Positions 23,283 through 34,934 of a DNA stretch of 64,000 bases are shown here, piece after piece; the stretch's first letter is position 1; each line of letters opens with the position of its first letter. Location of the stretch: the NCBI GenBank assembly GCA_017591395.1, contig WEDG01001547.1:153501-217500 (forward strand), read 5' to 3'. The notes below the pieces were generated by a model. That model was not told the DNA's origin. It ran no database searches and was given only the letters and a program-made list of their open reading frames with translations. The translations under genes were made by a program, and so were the position numbers. The stretch is from Schistocephalus solidus. Taxonomy: Eukaryota; Platyhelminthes; Cestoda; Diphyllobothriidea; Diphyllobothriidae.

Positions 23283-23550
23283 TTGACCTCTCCTCTCTCC
23301 CCTTCTCCGTCACACTATCCTCATTCTCCTCCTCCTCCTCCTTGGAATTTCGCTGGCACTCTATTCGCTACTCCTACTCTAAATCACCTTTATAAAAACA
23401 CACCTGAAGAGAAACCTCCAGTTTCGTTTGCTAGCTCTGCCGCATGGAGTCACGGTGATCCCCACTTGAGGCGAAACGTGTCAGTTGAACTCCATTCGAG
23501 CCCTCCGCGCATTCTGATCTCTACCTCAGAAGTCTCTCCGCTCAGTTAGC
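23283..23550 (+). promoter_or_regulatory. Candidate junctophilin core promoter and leader
   Basis: A pyrimidine-rich tract (23283-23343, mostly CTCCTC-type) is followed by a TATA-like TATAAAAA at 23391-23398, about 155 bases before the start codon. The ATG at 23551 has G at +4 and a purine at -3. Whether transcription starts here or further upstream with a separate leader exon cannot be read from the sequence. Confidence 0.35.
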
Positions 23551-23935
23551 ATGGCCGGTGCCGAGGGTGGCCGCTTCGACTTTGACGATGGAGGCAGTTA
23601 TGTGGGCGAATGGTGCGAGGGCCGGGCTCATGGTCTGGGCATCGCTACGGGACCGGACAACCAGGGTGAGTACTCAGGCGAATGGATAATGGGTTTCGAG
23701 TCTCGGGGCGTCTATGTGTGGCCCAGCGGCAATATATACGCTGGTGGATGGCTGAAGGGGAAACGCCACGGCGAAGGTGTGCAGGTTAAAGGCCGTTGGA
23801 TCTACCGGGGAGCTTTTACGGCCGGTTTCTGCGGCCGATACGGCATCAAGGAGTCCCTGACCACGTGCGCGCGCTATGAGGGCAGTTGGCATCTCAACCA
23901 ATTCGATGGTTTTGGTGTGGAAACCAATTCCGATG
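23551..23935 (+). CDS. JPH: Junctophilin exon 1 (MORN repeats I-V)
   Basis: This exon encodes the first 128 residues plus one base. Junctophilins bridge the plasma membrane and the endoplasmic or sarcoplasmic reticulum in excitable cells; the N-terminal MORN repeats bind the plasma membrane. The start is at the conserved [16 protein letters not shown], which in this family begins within ten residues of the initiator Met. MORN units can be seen at about residues 15-37 (SYVGEW), 39-60 (EYSGEW), 61-82 (IYAGGW), 83-105 (WIYRGAF) and 107-128 (ARYEGSW). Each has the Y-x-G-x-W/F core and a following G-x-G. The donor is GATG|GTAGTAAG, a phase 1 intron splitting the Gly that begins MORN VI. No stops or anomalies occur in this exon. 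The next exon is 32.4 kb away. Confidence 0.96.
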
Positions 23936-24204
23936 GTAGTAAGTCTCCTCACCTCTTTCTATTTACCATCTTAACTTCCAACTTTTCTATTCATTTCCAA
24001 AATGATACTTTATTAGTTGTGGCAATAGTAGTAGTAGTACTACTATTTAATGGGCACAGCCTTTTAAGGATGCTCCTCTATTTAAAACTCTTTCCCCTTT
24101 AATTGGAGTATAATTTGGTCACATTTTATGCAAAATCAAAGTTTGCATATTAACTGGCCTCTACGGGGATAGGCGCACAGGATATTCGATTTCATTAGGT
24201 GAGG

Positions 24205-24378
24205 GAAACAAAATAAACATTGTCGACAGAGATAAGGGAGCCTGGAATGGCCAGTCCTGGCTTATTAGCCGTCATTAGCCAGCCATATCCAACCCCAGGT
24301 GGTGCCTCACCCAATGCTCCAACCCGCGGCCTACTGATTAGAAGTTCAACGCTCTAACAATTGAGCCAATGACACTAA
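24205..24378 (-). mobile_element. tRNA-derived SINE, head and body
   Basis: On the - strand the head reads TTGGCTCAATTGTTAGAGCG (A-box-like), then a loop containing CTTCTAAT, then GCGGGTTGGAGC (B-box-like). The body has GGTTGGATATGGCTGGCTAA, and the copy ends near ACAATGTTTATTTTG. The CTTCTAAT loop, with TCT in the anticodon position, and the surrounding boxes suggest derivation from tRNA-Arg(TCT). The tail is missing. Confidence 0.8.
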
Positions 24379-25205
24379 ATAAAGGCAAATTCAACAGCCA
24401 AAAGTTTTTGCTTATTCGTCTGGACGCCCACATCCTCCTTCTCTATGACTACTGTTCAGTGGCCGTTTGAAAGTCTCACTGCTTTAGCGTAGCGTAATTA
24501 TATTACTGTAAGGCCTGAGAATGAATAATCAAAAATGTGCGTTCGCCGAATTGGACTCCTCTGGTGTTTATTTGAGTATCATCGTGGAAAAAACGAAACC
24601 AGCTCCAAAATAAATGCATCATTTTCAAGGTAATGAGGGAGCGTTTATTAATCGATAAATCTAAGGCAGGAAGTTGCAAAAGACTAAAAGTTATTTTTTT
24701 CCGGAATGTGATTTTCTGCGTTAAAAACAGTTTAGATATGCTTTCTCCTTCTTCTGTGTCAAAAAGATAGGAAGCCACAAACAGGCTCTTTCGGCCAAAC
24801 GTATTTTCAAAGGACTCCAAGTTCTTCGAAGCTAGCAAGAGCATCAAACGTCTGCAGAATTAAAATCTTATTATTTGCAAACGAACTCACGGTAAATGAC
24901 TAGATATTTTGCTGTCGTTTAACCCTCTTCGTTGCATGCAAGTACCTCTGAAGCCTCGTTAAAGTACGAAATATGAGTTCCGCATGGTGGTTAGATTTTA
25001 AGATGTACACGTTTACTTTAGTTCCAACCGATTTGAAAGACTTTGGCCCAGTCTTATGAGCAAATGAAACAATGCAATTTCCGAAATTTTATTGAAACAA
25101 GCCGAGTATATTGCCTTCTTTATTCTATTTTGGCAACTCATTCATCAAATTCGGTCGAATGGTAAGCCATGAGATCAGGAACCCCGCTTGATGGAAAATT
25201 CTAGA

Positions 25206-25355
25206 AGGATTAGGGTTAGGGTAAGGTTAAGGTAGTGTTGTGATTAAGGCTAAAAATAAGTTTAAGGTTAACGCTAAGGTTAGGGTACGTGTTAGGGTGA
25301 ACTTATGGTTAATGTTAAGGACAAGGTTAGGGGTTAAGGGTTTGGGTTTAGACAT
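25206..25355 (+). repeat. Telomere-like repeat tract
   Basis: Imperfect AGGGTTAGGGTAAGGTTAAG-type array over about 150 bases. It resembles the core of the inverted-repeat elements at 50172-50559 and 55345-55732, but no clear terminal inverted repeats were found around it. Confidence 0.8.
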
Positions 25356-25801
25356 CAGAACAAGTTTCCTTCCTTTAATTTAATGCAAGGTCACCTTTGT
25401 TTGGGGGTGCGTAGTACCGTGTCCAACACAGAGGCCCTTTTTTTCGGGCTTGCAATATATTTCCAACAATTCTTCGAGGAAGATGATTCTTTAGTTCGAT
25501 TTGTGGTCGGACATCAGCCGTTCTATTCCGACGTTCTGCTACAAAGCAGAAATTTTACTTACTTAAGCGTCAACAAATTAAGTGTTTGCAGATATTCGGA
25601 CGCTGCGAAATGGAAATATGGGTTTTCATAAGGCAAAACTTTACCAAATGAATATTTTGGGGTGTATGCCTTCGTTAAACCATACTATTTCGTCACTATT
25701 CTGTTGTATCCTGTTTGGGTCAAACTTATGAGCCCGTTTTCCGCCAGTTGTGATTCTCTTTTGCAATGTGCAATGCGTGAAAATCCCGCCAATTCGACTT
25801 C

Positions 25802-26062
25802 TGATAAACATTGTCGGTGAAAACAAAAGAGACTGGAATGGCCATTTCCGTCTCTAGCCTCCGGTCATGCACCACCTGGGGTTGGGTAGGACTGACTGAT
25901 GACGACTAATAAGCCCGAAACGGCCATTCTAGTCTCCTCTGTCTTTACCGGTCATATTCTACTAGCCACTCTGCGGCTGCTGGCGGGGCTCGAGAGTGAG
26001 CCCCAGGGCAGAACGGGACGAGTTAGTTCCGTTGGCGATCGGTGAGCGTTCATTAACGATTC
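25802..26062. mobile_element. Two nested SINE pieces, opposite orientation
   Basis: 25802-25870 is a - strand body piece (AACATTGTCGGTGAAAAC, GAGACTGGAATGGCCATTTC). From about 25868 a + strand piece begins with TGGGTAGGACTGACTGATGA. It runs through the complete tail (CTGCGGCTGCTGGCGGGGCT, GATCGGTGAGCGTTCATTA). The + strand piece lacks the tRNA-like head. Confidence 0.75.
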
Positions 26063-27539
26063 TAATTCTATGCAACCAATTCTAGAACCAATTCGTCCAA
26101 ACTCTTTTTACTTTCCTCATAAAAAATGTATATTTAAAATGTTTTTGACACAAAATTGGGGTGGAGACTAGTCTCCGAAAGCATTCTTCCGAAGATTCGT
26201 CCAAGGAGGCTGTATGCAGTAAGGGGCCCTTATCGCAAACTTACATTTAAAGGACAATCATAGGGAACTGAGTAACCCTTCGGGACATGCCTGAAGCTAG
26301 AACCTTTTATGGGTGGTGAAATTTGCCCAGGTTATTTGAATGAACCGCAGAGGTCCAGTGTTTTAAGACCCTCGTGGTCATTTAAGGGTGTTCTCATACT
26401 TGTTTTGTTTAGTTAGGGTTCCATAAAAACCAAACAACCACAGGTGACTTAACTGAACTCAAGATACCGTGGTAAACCGTATTTGAGACCTGACTACTAC
26501 AAGCTAGGTAGATGATTCACTAAAAAAGTTGGTTACTTTGCAGTTTGGGGCCCCTTGGACTGAGGAAGTGCTGCATGGCTCTGCAATGACCCTCAAGCAG
26601 TATGCCGAAAAGACGCTGGCTTTCCGATTTAAGACGTTCGCAGCGGAGACAGCCTGTAGATTTTTTTCTCTAATGTGGAGATGAAATGGCTAAATACCGA
26701 TGTGAGAATGCCCCGGATTCACTGTTGCCTGATCGTCCTGAATTATTTTTGCTTTTCTTGGGACCATGATGTCATCGCACATCGGAAACAGCTATTTCTA
26801 ATTGCTTCTACTTAAGCGTTTATATAAATCAGAAACTAAAATGTCCTGGGACGCCATTTAGAACCGTAACTTGAAAGGGCACAGCAGCTGGAACACGCGC
26901 TCGATAAGTCTGACCAGTTAGGCAGAATTTTCTTCATCTTGTGACCTTTTTCCGATAAACCATAACCATACAGTTAGGCTCCCGATTTTCGTGTCGAAAG
27001 CCTTGCTGGGACGATCTCTACACCACGATCGGCAGCACTTGTCCTCCGCAGTCAGGAGGTTTCTGCGGCATGAATCGCCCTCTTTGAATTTAATTTATTT
27101 AAGAATGCACAGTTTTTTTGTATCAGAAAATTTCAAAGGCTAGAATGAATACAACTCCCTGTTATCCTGTCTTAGACGCTCGTAAATTCAACCGGACTGT
27201 GGTTGGCAGCAAGCCCTTCAGATCCGCTTTTTAGGTCACGTCGTAATTGTCACCTGCCATCAAATTTTTAACACCACACCAAACTTAAGACTAATCGTAA
27301 ATAGGCTACGAAAGAAATTAGGCATCGCTGCCTTTTAATCTTGTCAGAAATTAATCCCTAACTGGGAGTAAATCAGTCGGAAGTAAGTTTTATATGCGCA
27401 GTCCCAAAGTTGAGATGAAAGCTGGAGCCATTGAGACTAGGAGGTCTGACAGAAACGGTGCTAGGGAGTCTGGTTAGGGACTTTCGTGTTGGTCAAGATG
27501 AGATAACTTACGTATTTACTCCACCAGTGGCAACGCCAT

Positions 27540-27835
27540 ATGTCCCGCGTTATTGGTGCCGCACACCCATAGCCAATGCCGCACATGGGAGAGAGCACTT
27601 TGGCACGCGTGGGCACAGGATCATGCCACACCAGGCGCCTTCACCCTAGCCCGCCTCCGGTTTCTTGCTACTGGATCCCGGTGGGTGAGAGAGGCGAGAG
27701 TGCGGTAACTACCACGCTAGTCGACTATCACTATAAACTAATTCCCGGGCAAGTCACCCTCCTTGCGCCCACCCTGCTACCGGGAGCACAGGGTGAACCT
27801 AATCGAAATGGACAACCGAATCTTCAAGGTGTATG
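27540..27835 (+). repeat. Dispersed repeat A core copy
   Basis: The core order is kept: GGATCCCGGTGGGTGAGAG, GAGAGTGCGGTAACTACC, ACTATCACTATAAACTAATT, GGCAAGTCACCCTCCTTGCG and GAGCACAGGGTGAACC. It is moderately diverged from the 18190-18890 copy. Confidence 0.75.
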
Positions 27836-28375
27836 GGGTTAGGGCTTTACTTATTTTTGTGTCTTTCTCATTGTCTTTGCATGTCACGAATTTAATAGAA
27901 TATCAATTCTTCATAGGCAATGGCCTGTAAAATGGTGAGATAGAAACAGATAAACGTGCTGAACACACAGGGATTAAAGTATTTAGCGGATAAAGTTGCC
28001 ACAATAGCACGTGCCTCATAAAATAAAAAAAAACGATGGCTTTCCTGCTCATGTATGCGCACTCGCCGGAAATATGGAGGCGGACGCTCGTAACCTGAAG
28101 AAAACGTTTATTTTACCTGGTTTTCACTTGCTGCATTCTTAAAAAAACTCATAATTTATTTGGATCATACGATGTGATGGCAAAGACCCCATCTTAATTT
28201 CATGAGGTCGAAAATCGCTACCAAAACAAACATTAGAAGACAATATGGGCGCCATTGCGTCCAGGACATTGGAAAGTTTTATCTGGCCACGAAACGAACA
28301 ACCGGATGAAGAATAATCCTGACTGTGGAAAGATTAGTCCGAATTGTCCCCCGCAGGACAGGGAATGGGAACGGC

Positions 28376-28510
28376 CTCCACTTTCCCCGGATTTAGGTGT
28401 AATTGCACAAGATTTTCGAAAAAGTGCCTATTCCCGTATCCTTATCCTAACAGTAACGCTAATCTTAACCCTAAACCTATCCATGCTCTAACCCATAACC
28501 CGAGACTCAA
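28376..28510 (-). repeat. Telomere-like element, partial
   Basis: The right part of an inverted end (TGCCTATTCCCGTATCCTTA) is followed by a degenerate AACCCTAA-type array (CTTAACCCTAAACCTATCC). The opposite inverted end was not found. Confidence 0.6.
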
Positions 28511-30437
28511 CAGCAATCAGAACCTTTTTCTGGAATGTGACGCAAGGCCACCAGTAAAACGAGATGTTCCTGTTTCCTTGTCCTGCCCTGGATGAAGGCA
28601 GATAGCGATCCCCACCAAAATGATTTCTTTGGGGATCACTGCAGTATTGTTGACGTTCATTTGCCAGTTAAAAATATCACATTAGTCTTCAGACTTAGAG
28701 AAATTATACCCCAACTCTACAGCGCCTGGACGGGACGAATCGTTTTCCTAAGCATTTAAAAGCCATCAGTTTATGCTCTCTATGAGAATTCAATCAACCC
28801 TTGATAAACCTGTTATGCTGCTCCGATCAACATCTCTAAAACTGATATTAAATCAGGTTCTGTGTTTATGCTTTTTGCGGAGCTTGCTACTGGGCTGCAG
28901 GCATGTTGCGTTAGATGAAGGGAAACCTAACTATGCTCCCATCTGTTATCCAGAATCTGTTATTTTTCTGGAAGAGCCAAACAGTTGTGAAGTTTTAGTC
29001 GCTTACCAGTTGTGGACATTCTAATGACTCAGAATAAATTCGTTTCAGAGGCTGTTTTCATCGCAGCTGGTGAAACATGATTAAAAATAGTGAAACCGAT
29101 TATACTGCTTTAAAAAGTTAACAGTACCGACAAAAATGGATACAAAATAAATGAGTTAGGACAAGCAACGAACTGTGGATTTCATTATCGTTTGACTGAG
29201 AAGATATCGCGAGAAATTCACTAACTTTAAAAACGTGCGGCATTGTAGTGAGATGGCGTCATCAGTGGCACGATTAAACAATGAAGAAATTTCGGTTTCA
29301 TCTGGTCATTTAGTAGTCTCTCCCATTAAAACAGAAGGAACTTCCGGGCTAAACAGAGGAGGAGAAACTGGTGGTTCAATTTTAACTAAACCACCTCTGC
29401 TGTGTGCGGTGGACGCTCTTAGGCTTTGAGAGGTTGATCCTTCTCACTTAACCCTGGGATTTAGTTTTTCCAAGACGGTGGTGTGGTCTGCATGATGCAG
29501 ATGGCTTTGCCCTTACTTTATATTTTCAGACTTACTGCTATGTTTTCGTCCCATCTTGTTTGTCGACCGGAGGGAAATTTTTGCCTGGGTCCTACTGTGT
29601 CTGGAAATTGAGTGTTCAAACTCTGGTCCTTTTAATCCCACTCCGCTAATCTGGCCACCGAGTTGAGCGTGTACTGAATTTGGATTTTCAGTTGGCACGC
29701 ATTGCAAAACATTGTTAAATTCCACTGTGTGAAGGACTTTTAATCCTTATAACAGTTTATATGGCGCGTTGCGTTGTCCGTACCCTGTAGAAGAAAGACT
29801 AGACCAGTTTTCGCACACCATCGAAGTAACTGTGGAAGCTCCTTTCGTTCCCTGCATAACCGTCGAATTCTCTGACCCTCGTACTGTCGGTCATAAATTT
29901 CGTTAAAGTTTGAATCGGATGACTTTTTGGAGGGAAATTTAGATATGCACCATTAAGTGCGAACAATTGTACAATTCAGGAACCATCTCAACCACGGCTT
30001 TGTTTCACATCGCGTGTCGGAACTGAACGTTTTTCTTAAAGTTTTCCTTGTGTACACGATAAGTGCAAGGTGAAACAAACTCCTACAGTCCGCACTGTCT
30101 GCTAGTGACTTTCCAGTCACGGTTAGAGACAGTGTGTAGGGGCTGATTATTCGTGCAGTTTATGTGGTGGCAGCCTGATGGGGAGGATGTGGGAAATGGT
30201 GGGTGAGCGTCGATTTTTACCAAAAAATGAACTTCGCTGCGACAGCAGTTGTCAGCTTGCTAACCTTCATAATTACTCAGGGATACTTCAAACCCAGGTG
30301 CCAATGTACCTGCGATTTAAACTGGTATCCGGTGGGTGTCTGAGCGCTTGTAGTTGGAACGCGTCGTCCATGGTAATACCATTGGTCACGCGATAGCTAA
30401 AGTCGTAGTAAGGCCCTGGGTATTTGGACCTTCAGGC

Positions 30438-30800
30438 GCGGTCCTGAATAGAAAGAGGAATTGGATGACAGTTTAGAGGGTGTTCGACTCTGTATATAAG
30501 GGATAAAAAACAGGTTGGAACAAGTTGGTAACCCGAGGAGGAGGCACAGGTCCGGTGCCGCGAAAGCTGGCGTTCCAAGTCAGTGGGAGGAAGTCGTTTG
30601 GAGCGTGAGCCTGCCTGAGTAGACCTGGAAGATCATTGGTCCGTTTGGATAGCAGCGGTTGACGGAGAACTAGACAGCCGTTGGCGTGGGCGTGCATGTT
30701 CACGCACGCGCCGCAGTGTTGCAGCAGGCGCCCTGAATGGGGCCACTGCAATACGCTGGGGTTCCAGCCGAAACAAATAGGCTGGTCTTGAACTTCTACA
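30438..30800. repeat. Dispersed repeat B, copy 1
   Basis: It matches 44467-44780 in the same orientation over about 330 bases. Shared landmarks include a GCGGTCCTGAATAGAAAGAG-type start, GGAACAAGTTGG, ATTGGTCCGTTTGGATAGCA and AACTAGACAGCCG. There is no coding capacity; the 116-codon - strand frame at 30473-30823 shows no protein family. The class of the repeat is unknown. Confidence 0.65.
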
Positions 30801-31237
30801 GTCCAAAGAAATAAAAATGTCATCTTTGGCAGTTCAACAGCTGCTAATTGACTTGCTAATTGTCAGAAGAAAATTCATATATTGGGGGCACTTAACTCGA
30901 ACAACGTCACTAGTAGCATTTTTGGCACACAGGACGAAATAGTCGCTGTTTGATGAAGTTTAATTAAAAGTGAGCTACACCTAGGCCACATATACAGTCA
31001 AGTTTATTGATGAGCAGAATTTGTGCTATCTGCAACAAGGCTGACAGTCAGAATCTTGTATGCTCGTCCTTTTCTAGGTTCTTCTGACAAAATATCGTAG
31101 GATGTAGTAATATTGGGCCGTTCACCGATCACGTTATGAGACACACTCATCCCCATGTAGGTGTCCTGTAACGGGTCTGTGACTGTTCCACTGTCACTGT
31201 TAATACACCCCATCGCAACCAACAGGAAAACGAAGAA

Positions 31238-31378
31238 GTGTCTCAATTGTTAGGGCGTTGCACTTCTAGCCAATAGATAATGAGTTCGAACCGCAGTTGT
31301 TGCAACACTTGGGATTGGGTATGACTGGCTGATGACGGCTAATAACTCCGGTTTCCTTTGTCTTTCTCGGTAATGTAC
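31238..31378 (+). mobile_element. tRNA-derived SINE, head and body
   Basis: The A-box-like TCTCAATTGTTAGGGCGTTG is followed by a CTTCTAGCC loop, then the B-box-like GAGTTCGAACC. The body follows (TGGGTATGACTGGCTGATGA, TCCTTTGTCTTTCTCGG). It breaks off before the tail. Confidence 0.78.
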
Positions 31379-31494
31379 TAATGTCTATAAGAGGATATCA
31401 TGTAGTCTGTGGAACAGGCGACGAAACACGTAGAATTTAATGACTTCATAACATTTCATGAGCCCGATGCCATCACAGAGTCAAGAAGACCGGA

Positions 31495-32300
31495 GGTGGA
31501 GTCAGTTCGACTGTCGTAGTCCGAAGATGTCTACCGTATGCTCCACATCATAGTGGTGCACGGACGGTGACTTGCGCGTGGATAAGATTCAAGTGATAGT
31601 AGCCTTGCGCTGCAGCTACCGCACTCGCTCCTCCTTCCCCACCTGAGCCAAGTATCATGACAGAGTAAAGAAGACCGTAGGCGGGAGAGGACGCAGGTGG
31701 CTGGCGCAGCCGTAGCCGCCCCTGGGCGTACTGCCACACCTGGCTCGGATCCCACGGAGTGGGCGTACCATAAAGGCCGAATTAAGAAGGAGCCATTGCA
31801 GCCTGACTCTCAGACCACCAGTCAGCCACTACACACAATCACACATTGGGCTGACCACGCGGTCCGAGTTATCCCGTCAGTTGGCAACCGTCTAAGCCAC
31901 GGCTTTTAGCGCACCATGATAGTTTCAAGCGCGTCAGATTGTTTATAGTGAGGAAAATGCGCTGAGCCGTCGACCTCACTCTCCCCCCTTCGCAATCAGA
32001 CCACCGTCCAACCCGTTCAGTTGTCTGATGCGTAAGTGGGTGCAGCTGCTGGTGACCTCGTCTACGTGTTCTAAGTACACGACCTGGCCTCCCAACAAGC
32101 ACCAAGATTTCACACAACAGGGGGTTGAAAGACTCACACCTCACATGTGTAAGATAGACAGAGGTCACGTTAAGAAGGAGCCATCGCAATCTGACTCTCG
32201 GACCACCAGTCAGCCACTCCACACAACACACGTTGGACTGATTGGAAGGTCTGAGTGTAATTGTCAGTTGGCAATCTTCCAACCCACGGTGCTTATCACC
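31495..32300 (-). repeat. Dispersed repeat A, long inverted copy
   Basis: Reverse-complement counterpart of 18190-18890 with the same internal order, including the duplicated CTGACTCTCxGACCACCAGTC blocks (about 31805 and 32195). It lies between a SINE and the LINE copy. Confidence 0.8.
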
Positions 32301-32950
32301 CAGTGCTATTCTCAAGCTCAGATCATACATGCAGCAGAGGAGCTACACGGAAAAGGAGTCGAGAATCATACTTGCCGCTCATACAGTTATGTAGACTGAG
32401 AGCATGTTTGCTTGGTGTTGCATGTGACCATGTGAGGTGCAGAGACTGATGGGGAGAGATGTAGTGTTGTGGTATAGCCGGTGGTGTTCTACCACAGGTT
32501 TTCATGTAGACGCATGTTACCTAATAGACCCATGCGGTATGTGAATGTGCGTGGGAAGTGCGGACAGTTGAGTCGGGTGCGGCGGGTGCATGTTGGTGCT
32601 CCTGGCACTGGTTCGCCGGTCTCTGTGCGATGGATTAACAAGTAACCGACCAGGCCGATTCATGATGTGCATGTGCGGTGACAAGATAGGTCGGGAGGTG
32701 CTGAGTCTGAGGGAGAGGAATATGAGAAGTGTTGATGGGTGCGCAAGATGTGCTGCCATCGCGGTGGATTCCGCTTTCGTAGAAAAGTCCTTTGGGTAGT
32801 CGATCGTCGTCCATTCTCACCCGATGGCCGCTCCATCGCAGTTGAAATTGCCTCAGCATGGCGTGGATGCTGAGGATTCCGGTCCGCTCCAGGACTCGCG
32901 TGTCCGGGATCCTTTCTTGCAATCTCAGCTTCAGTATTCTGCGGAGGCTG

Positions 32951-33655
32951 CTAAGCTGGAAGTGATTCAGCTTCCTGGCTTAGTTTGAGTAGACTCTCCA
33001 GGTCTCCGCTCCGTAAAGGAGTGTTGTCAAGACCAGGGCCATGTACATCTTCAGTTTGGTGCTCAGGTGAATACCGTGGGGATTCCACACGGAGGCCTGC
33101 AGCCGGCCGAAGGCATGACTGGCTTTGAAGATCCGCTGAGCAACCTCGTCGTTGCGTGGCAGCGTGATTCCCACATAAGTAAAGATTTCCAAATTTTTGC
33201 GTTGAGCGCCGTTGATATTGATGCATGGAGCATTGTATTACGCGCTGGGTGGTGGTTGGTGCATGACAACCGTTTTTGGCTGTACTGATTGTTAATTCAA
33301 AATTGGCGTAGCCTGCGAGGAAGAGATCCATGCTCGTTTGCATTTCCTCCTCTGTCACGGTGTTAAGGGCGCAGTCGTCCGCGAAGAGCAAGTCATAGAC
33401 TGTAGTCGTAGACACGGGCATTGGGGCCTGCATACACCGACTGTTCTGAAGGTGCCCGTCAGTTCTGTAGATGATGTGGATCCCAGGCTGCTCATCACAG
33501 TAGGCATCCATTAGCATGGCAGAGAAAATGAGACTGCAGAGGGTAGGTGCAAGGACGCAGCCCTGCTTCACTCCGTTGGTCACTGCGAATGCTTCGGATA
33601 TTGTCCCGTTGTCAATAACACGTGTCATCATCCCGTCGTGTAGCTGACGCACCAT
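32951..33655 (-). pseudogene. LINE family 1 reverse transcriptase palm
   Basis: This 234-codon - strand frame begins at MVRQLHDGM. It carries RT motif B (NGVKQGCVLAPTL, about 33580-33540) and the catalytic motif C as LLFADDCALNT (FADD at about 33374-33385). From residue 120 onwards it is partly out of frame. The overlapping frame at 32980-33192 carries the true continuation (WNPHGIHLSTKLKMYMALVL). The catalytic Asp pair is intact but the protein is not. Confidence 0.85.
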
Positions 33656-34019
33656 TTGTGTGAACCGTTCAGGACAGCCGAATTTTCTGCATGATTTCCT
33701 ACAAACCGTCGTGATTCACCTTGTCAAAGGCTTTCGTCAGGTCCACGAAGGTAGTGTAGAGGCCAGTCCGCATCTTTTGGCACTTCTCTTGGACCTGGCG
33801 AGCGGCTAGGATCATGTCGATTGTTCCTCGGTGTTGTCGGAAGCCACATTAGCTTTCCGGGTGAATTCCTTGCTCCAGGTGAGCGTTCAGGCGATTGAGG
33901 AGAATGCGGGCGAAGATATTTCCGGCGATGTTCAGCAGCGAGATTCCTCGGTGGTTGTCGCAGAGTTGGCGGTTCCCCTTCTTCTTGTAGAGGTGGACAG
34001 TGGTGGCGTCTTTGAAATC

Positions 34020-34892
34020 CTAAGGGACTTGTCCTTGGTGCCACATCACCTGGAAGAGCACTGTCAGTCGGTTCATCAGTTGGGGTCCACAATGCTTGCA
34101 ACTCTCAGCAGGGATCGCGTCCGAGCCAGGTGCTTTCCCCCATGGAGTGTTGCTGATGGTTTCTTGGAGAGAGGGCGGGAGATCAAGGTCGGCGTTGGTT
34201 TTCACTTCAGACAGGCGATCGATGGCGGCGTCGGAGATGGTGAAGGGCTGATTGAGAACGCTTCGAAAGTGTTCTGCCCTTCGCGTCAGGATTTGCGCCT
34301 TCTCAGTGAGCAGCGTCCTGCCGTTGGCACTAAGAAGAGGGGCGGCGCCTTTGACTGGAGGTCCGTAGACAGCCTTGGTGATGGCGAGGAAGTTCTTCCA
34401 TTCGTTTCGGTCCGCGTACCCTTGGATTTCCTCGGCTTTGCGCGTCATCCAGGCATCCTGCATCTCCTGCAGCCGTTGCTGTACAAGGCGGCGACTTTGG
34501 TAGATGGCTGTCTTGTTTGCAGTGGTTGGGCGATCGATGTAGGCTTTGTGTAACTGGACCGTGACACGCGCGTGGATCGATTTTGAGTTATAGTAGCCTT
34601 GCGCTGCAGCTGTCGCATTCTCTACTCCTCCCCCACCTGAACTCGGTGTCATGAGAGAATCAAGACGACCGGAGGTGGGAGAAGACGCCCCTGGGCGTAC
34701 AATCACACCTGACTCGGATCCCATGGAGTGGGAGTACGATGTACCTCTGGATGGCAAAGGCGACATCAGCGTCGCGGCACTCTGCCTTTGGCCGGCCGCT
34801 CCAGAAGATGTAGCCGGCACCCACCTCCTCCAGTTGCCCTGCTCGGAGAATCGGGTCTCGCTGAGAGCAGTAATATCTACATTGTAGCGCAC
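34020..34892 (-). pseudogene. LINE family 1 endonuclease start fused to RT fingers
   Basis: This single 290-codon - strand frame is chimeric. Residues 1-18 are the endonuclease start. About residues 19-50 are the same region read out of frame after a one-base shift. About residues 51-110 are translated dispersed repeat A. From about residue 111 (LHKAYIDRP) it is the LINE linker: QRLQEMQDAWMTRKAEEIQG, then HFRSVLNQP and GKAPGSDAIPAE, ending at the RT fingers near VMWHQGQVP. The continuous frame is accidental and is not a real protein. Confidence 0.8.
34560..34740 (-). repeat. Dispersed repeat A segment inside LINE family 1
   Basis: Landmarks of the repeat A core on the + strand are present in the order seen at 31560-31760: CGCGCGTGGATCGATTTTGA, AGTAGCCTTGCGCTGCAGCT, CACCTGAACTCGGTGTCATG and CTCGGATCCCATGGAGTGGG. 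LINE sequence resumes directly on either side. Confidence 0.78.
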
Positions 34893-34934
34893 TAGTTCCC
34901 GAGCTACTAGCGTCTTTCTCCGTTCCGATCAGTT

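Larger units (their letters stand above)
32765..34930 (-). mobile_element. Non-LTR retrotransposon (LINE family 1), rearranged
   Basis: Read on the - strand from 34930 down, this has the start of the endonuclease domain (RYNVDITALSETRFSEQG), a foreign insert of repeat A at 34560-34740, the linker and RT domain, and part of the C-terminal region. It stops abruptly near 32765, where LINE similarity ends after [11 protein letters not shown]. The central endonuclease, roughly 300 residues in intact relatives, is missing. Several frameshifts occur (near 34842, 34020, 33660 and 33270). Apart from these it is well preserved, so it is a fairly recent but dead copy. The clade was not assigned. Confidence 0.88.

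Noticed and set aside
23283..23549. Open frame ending one base before the junctophilin ATG
   Set aside because: It starts with TTG and lies in the pyrimidine-rich leader; the Ser/Pro run reflects CTCCTC repeats. Not an upstream coding exon.
33831..34553. 240-codon open frame on the + strand
   Set aside because: Antisense to the LINE reverse transcriptase. The - strand carries the recognisable motifs.
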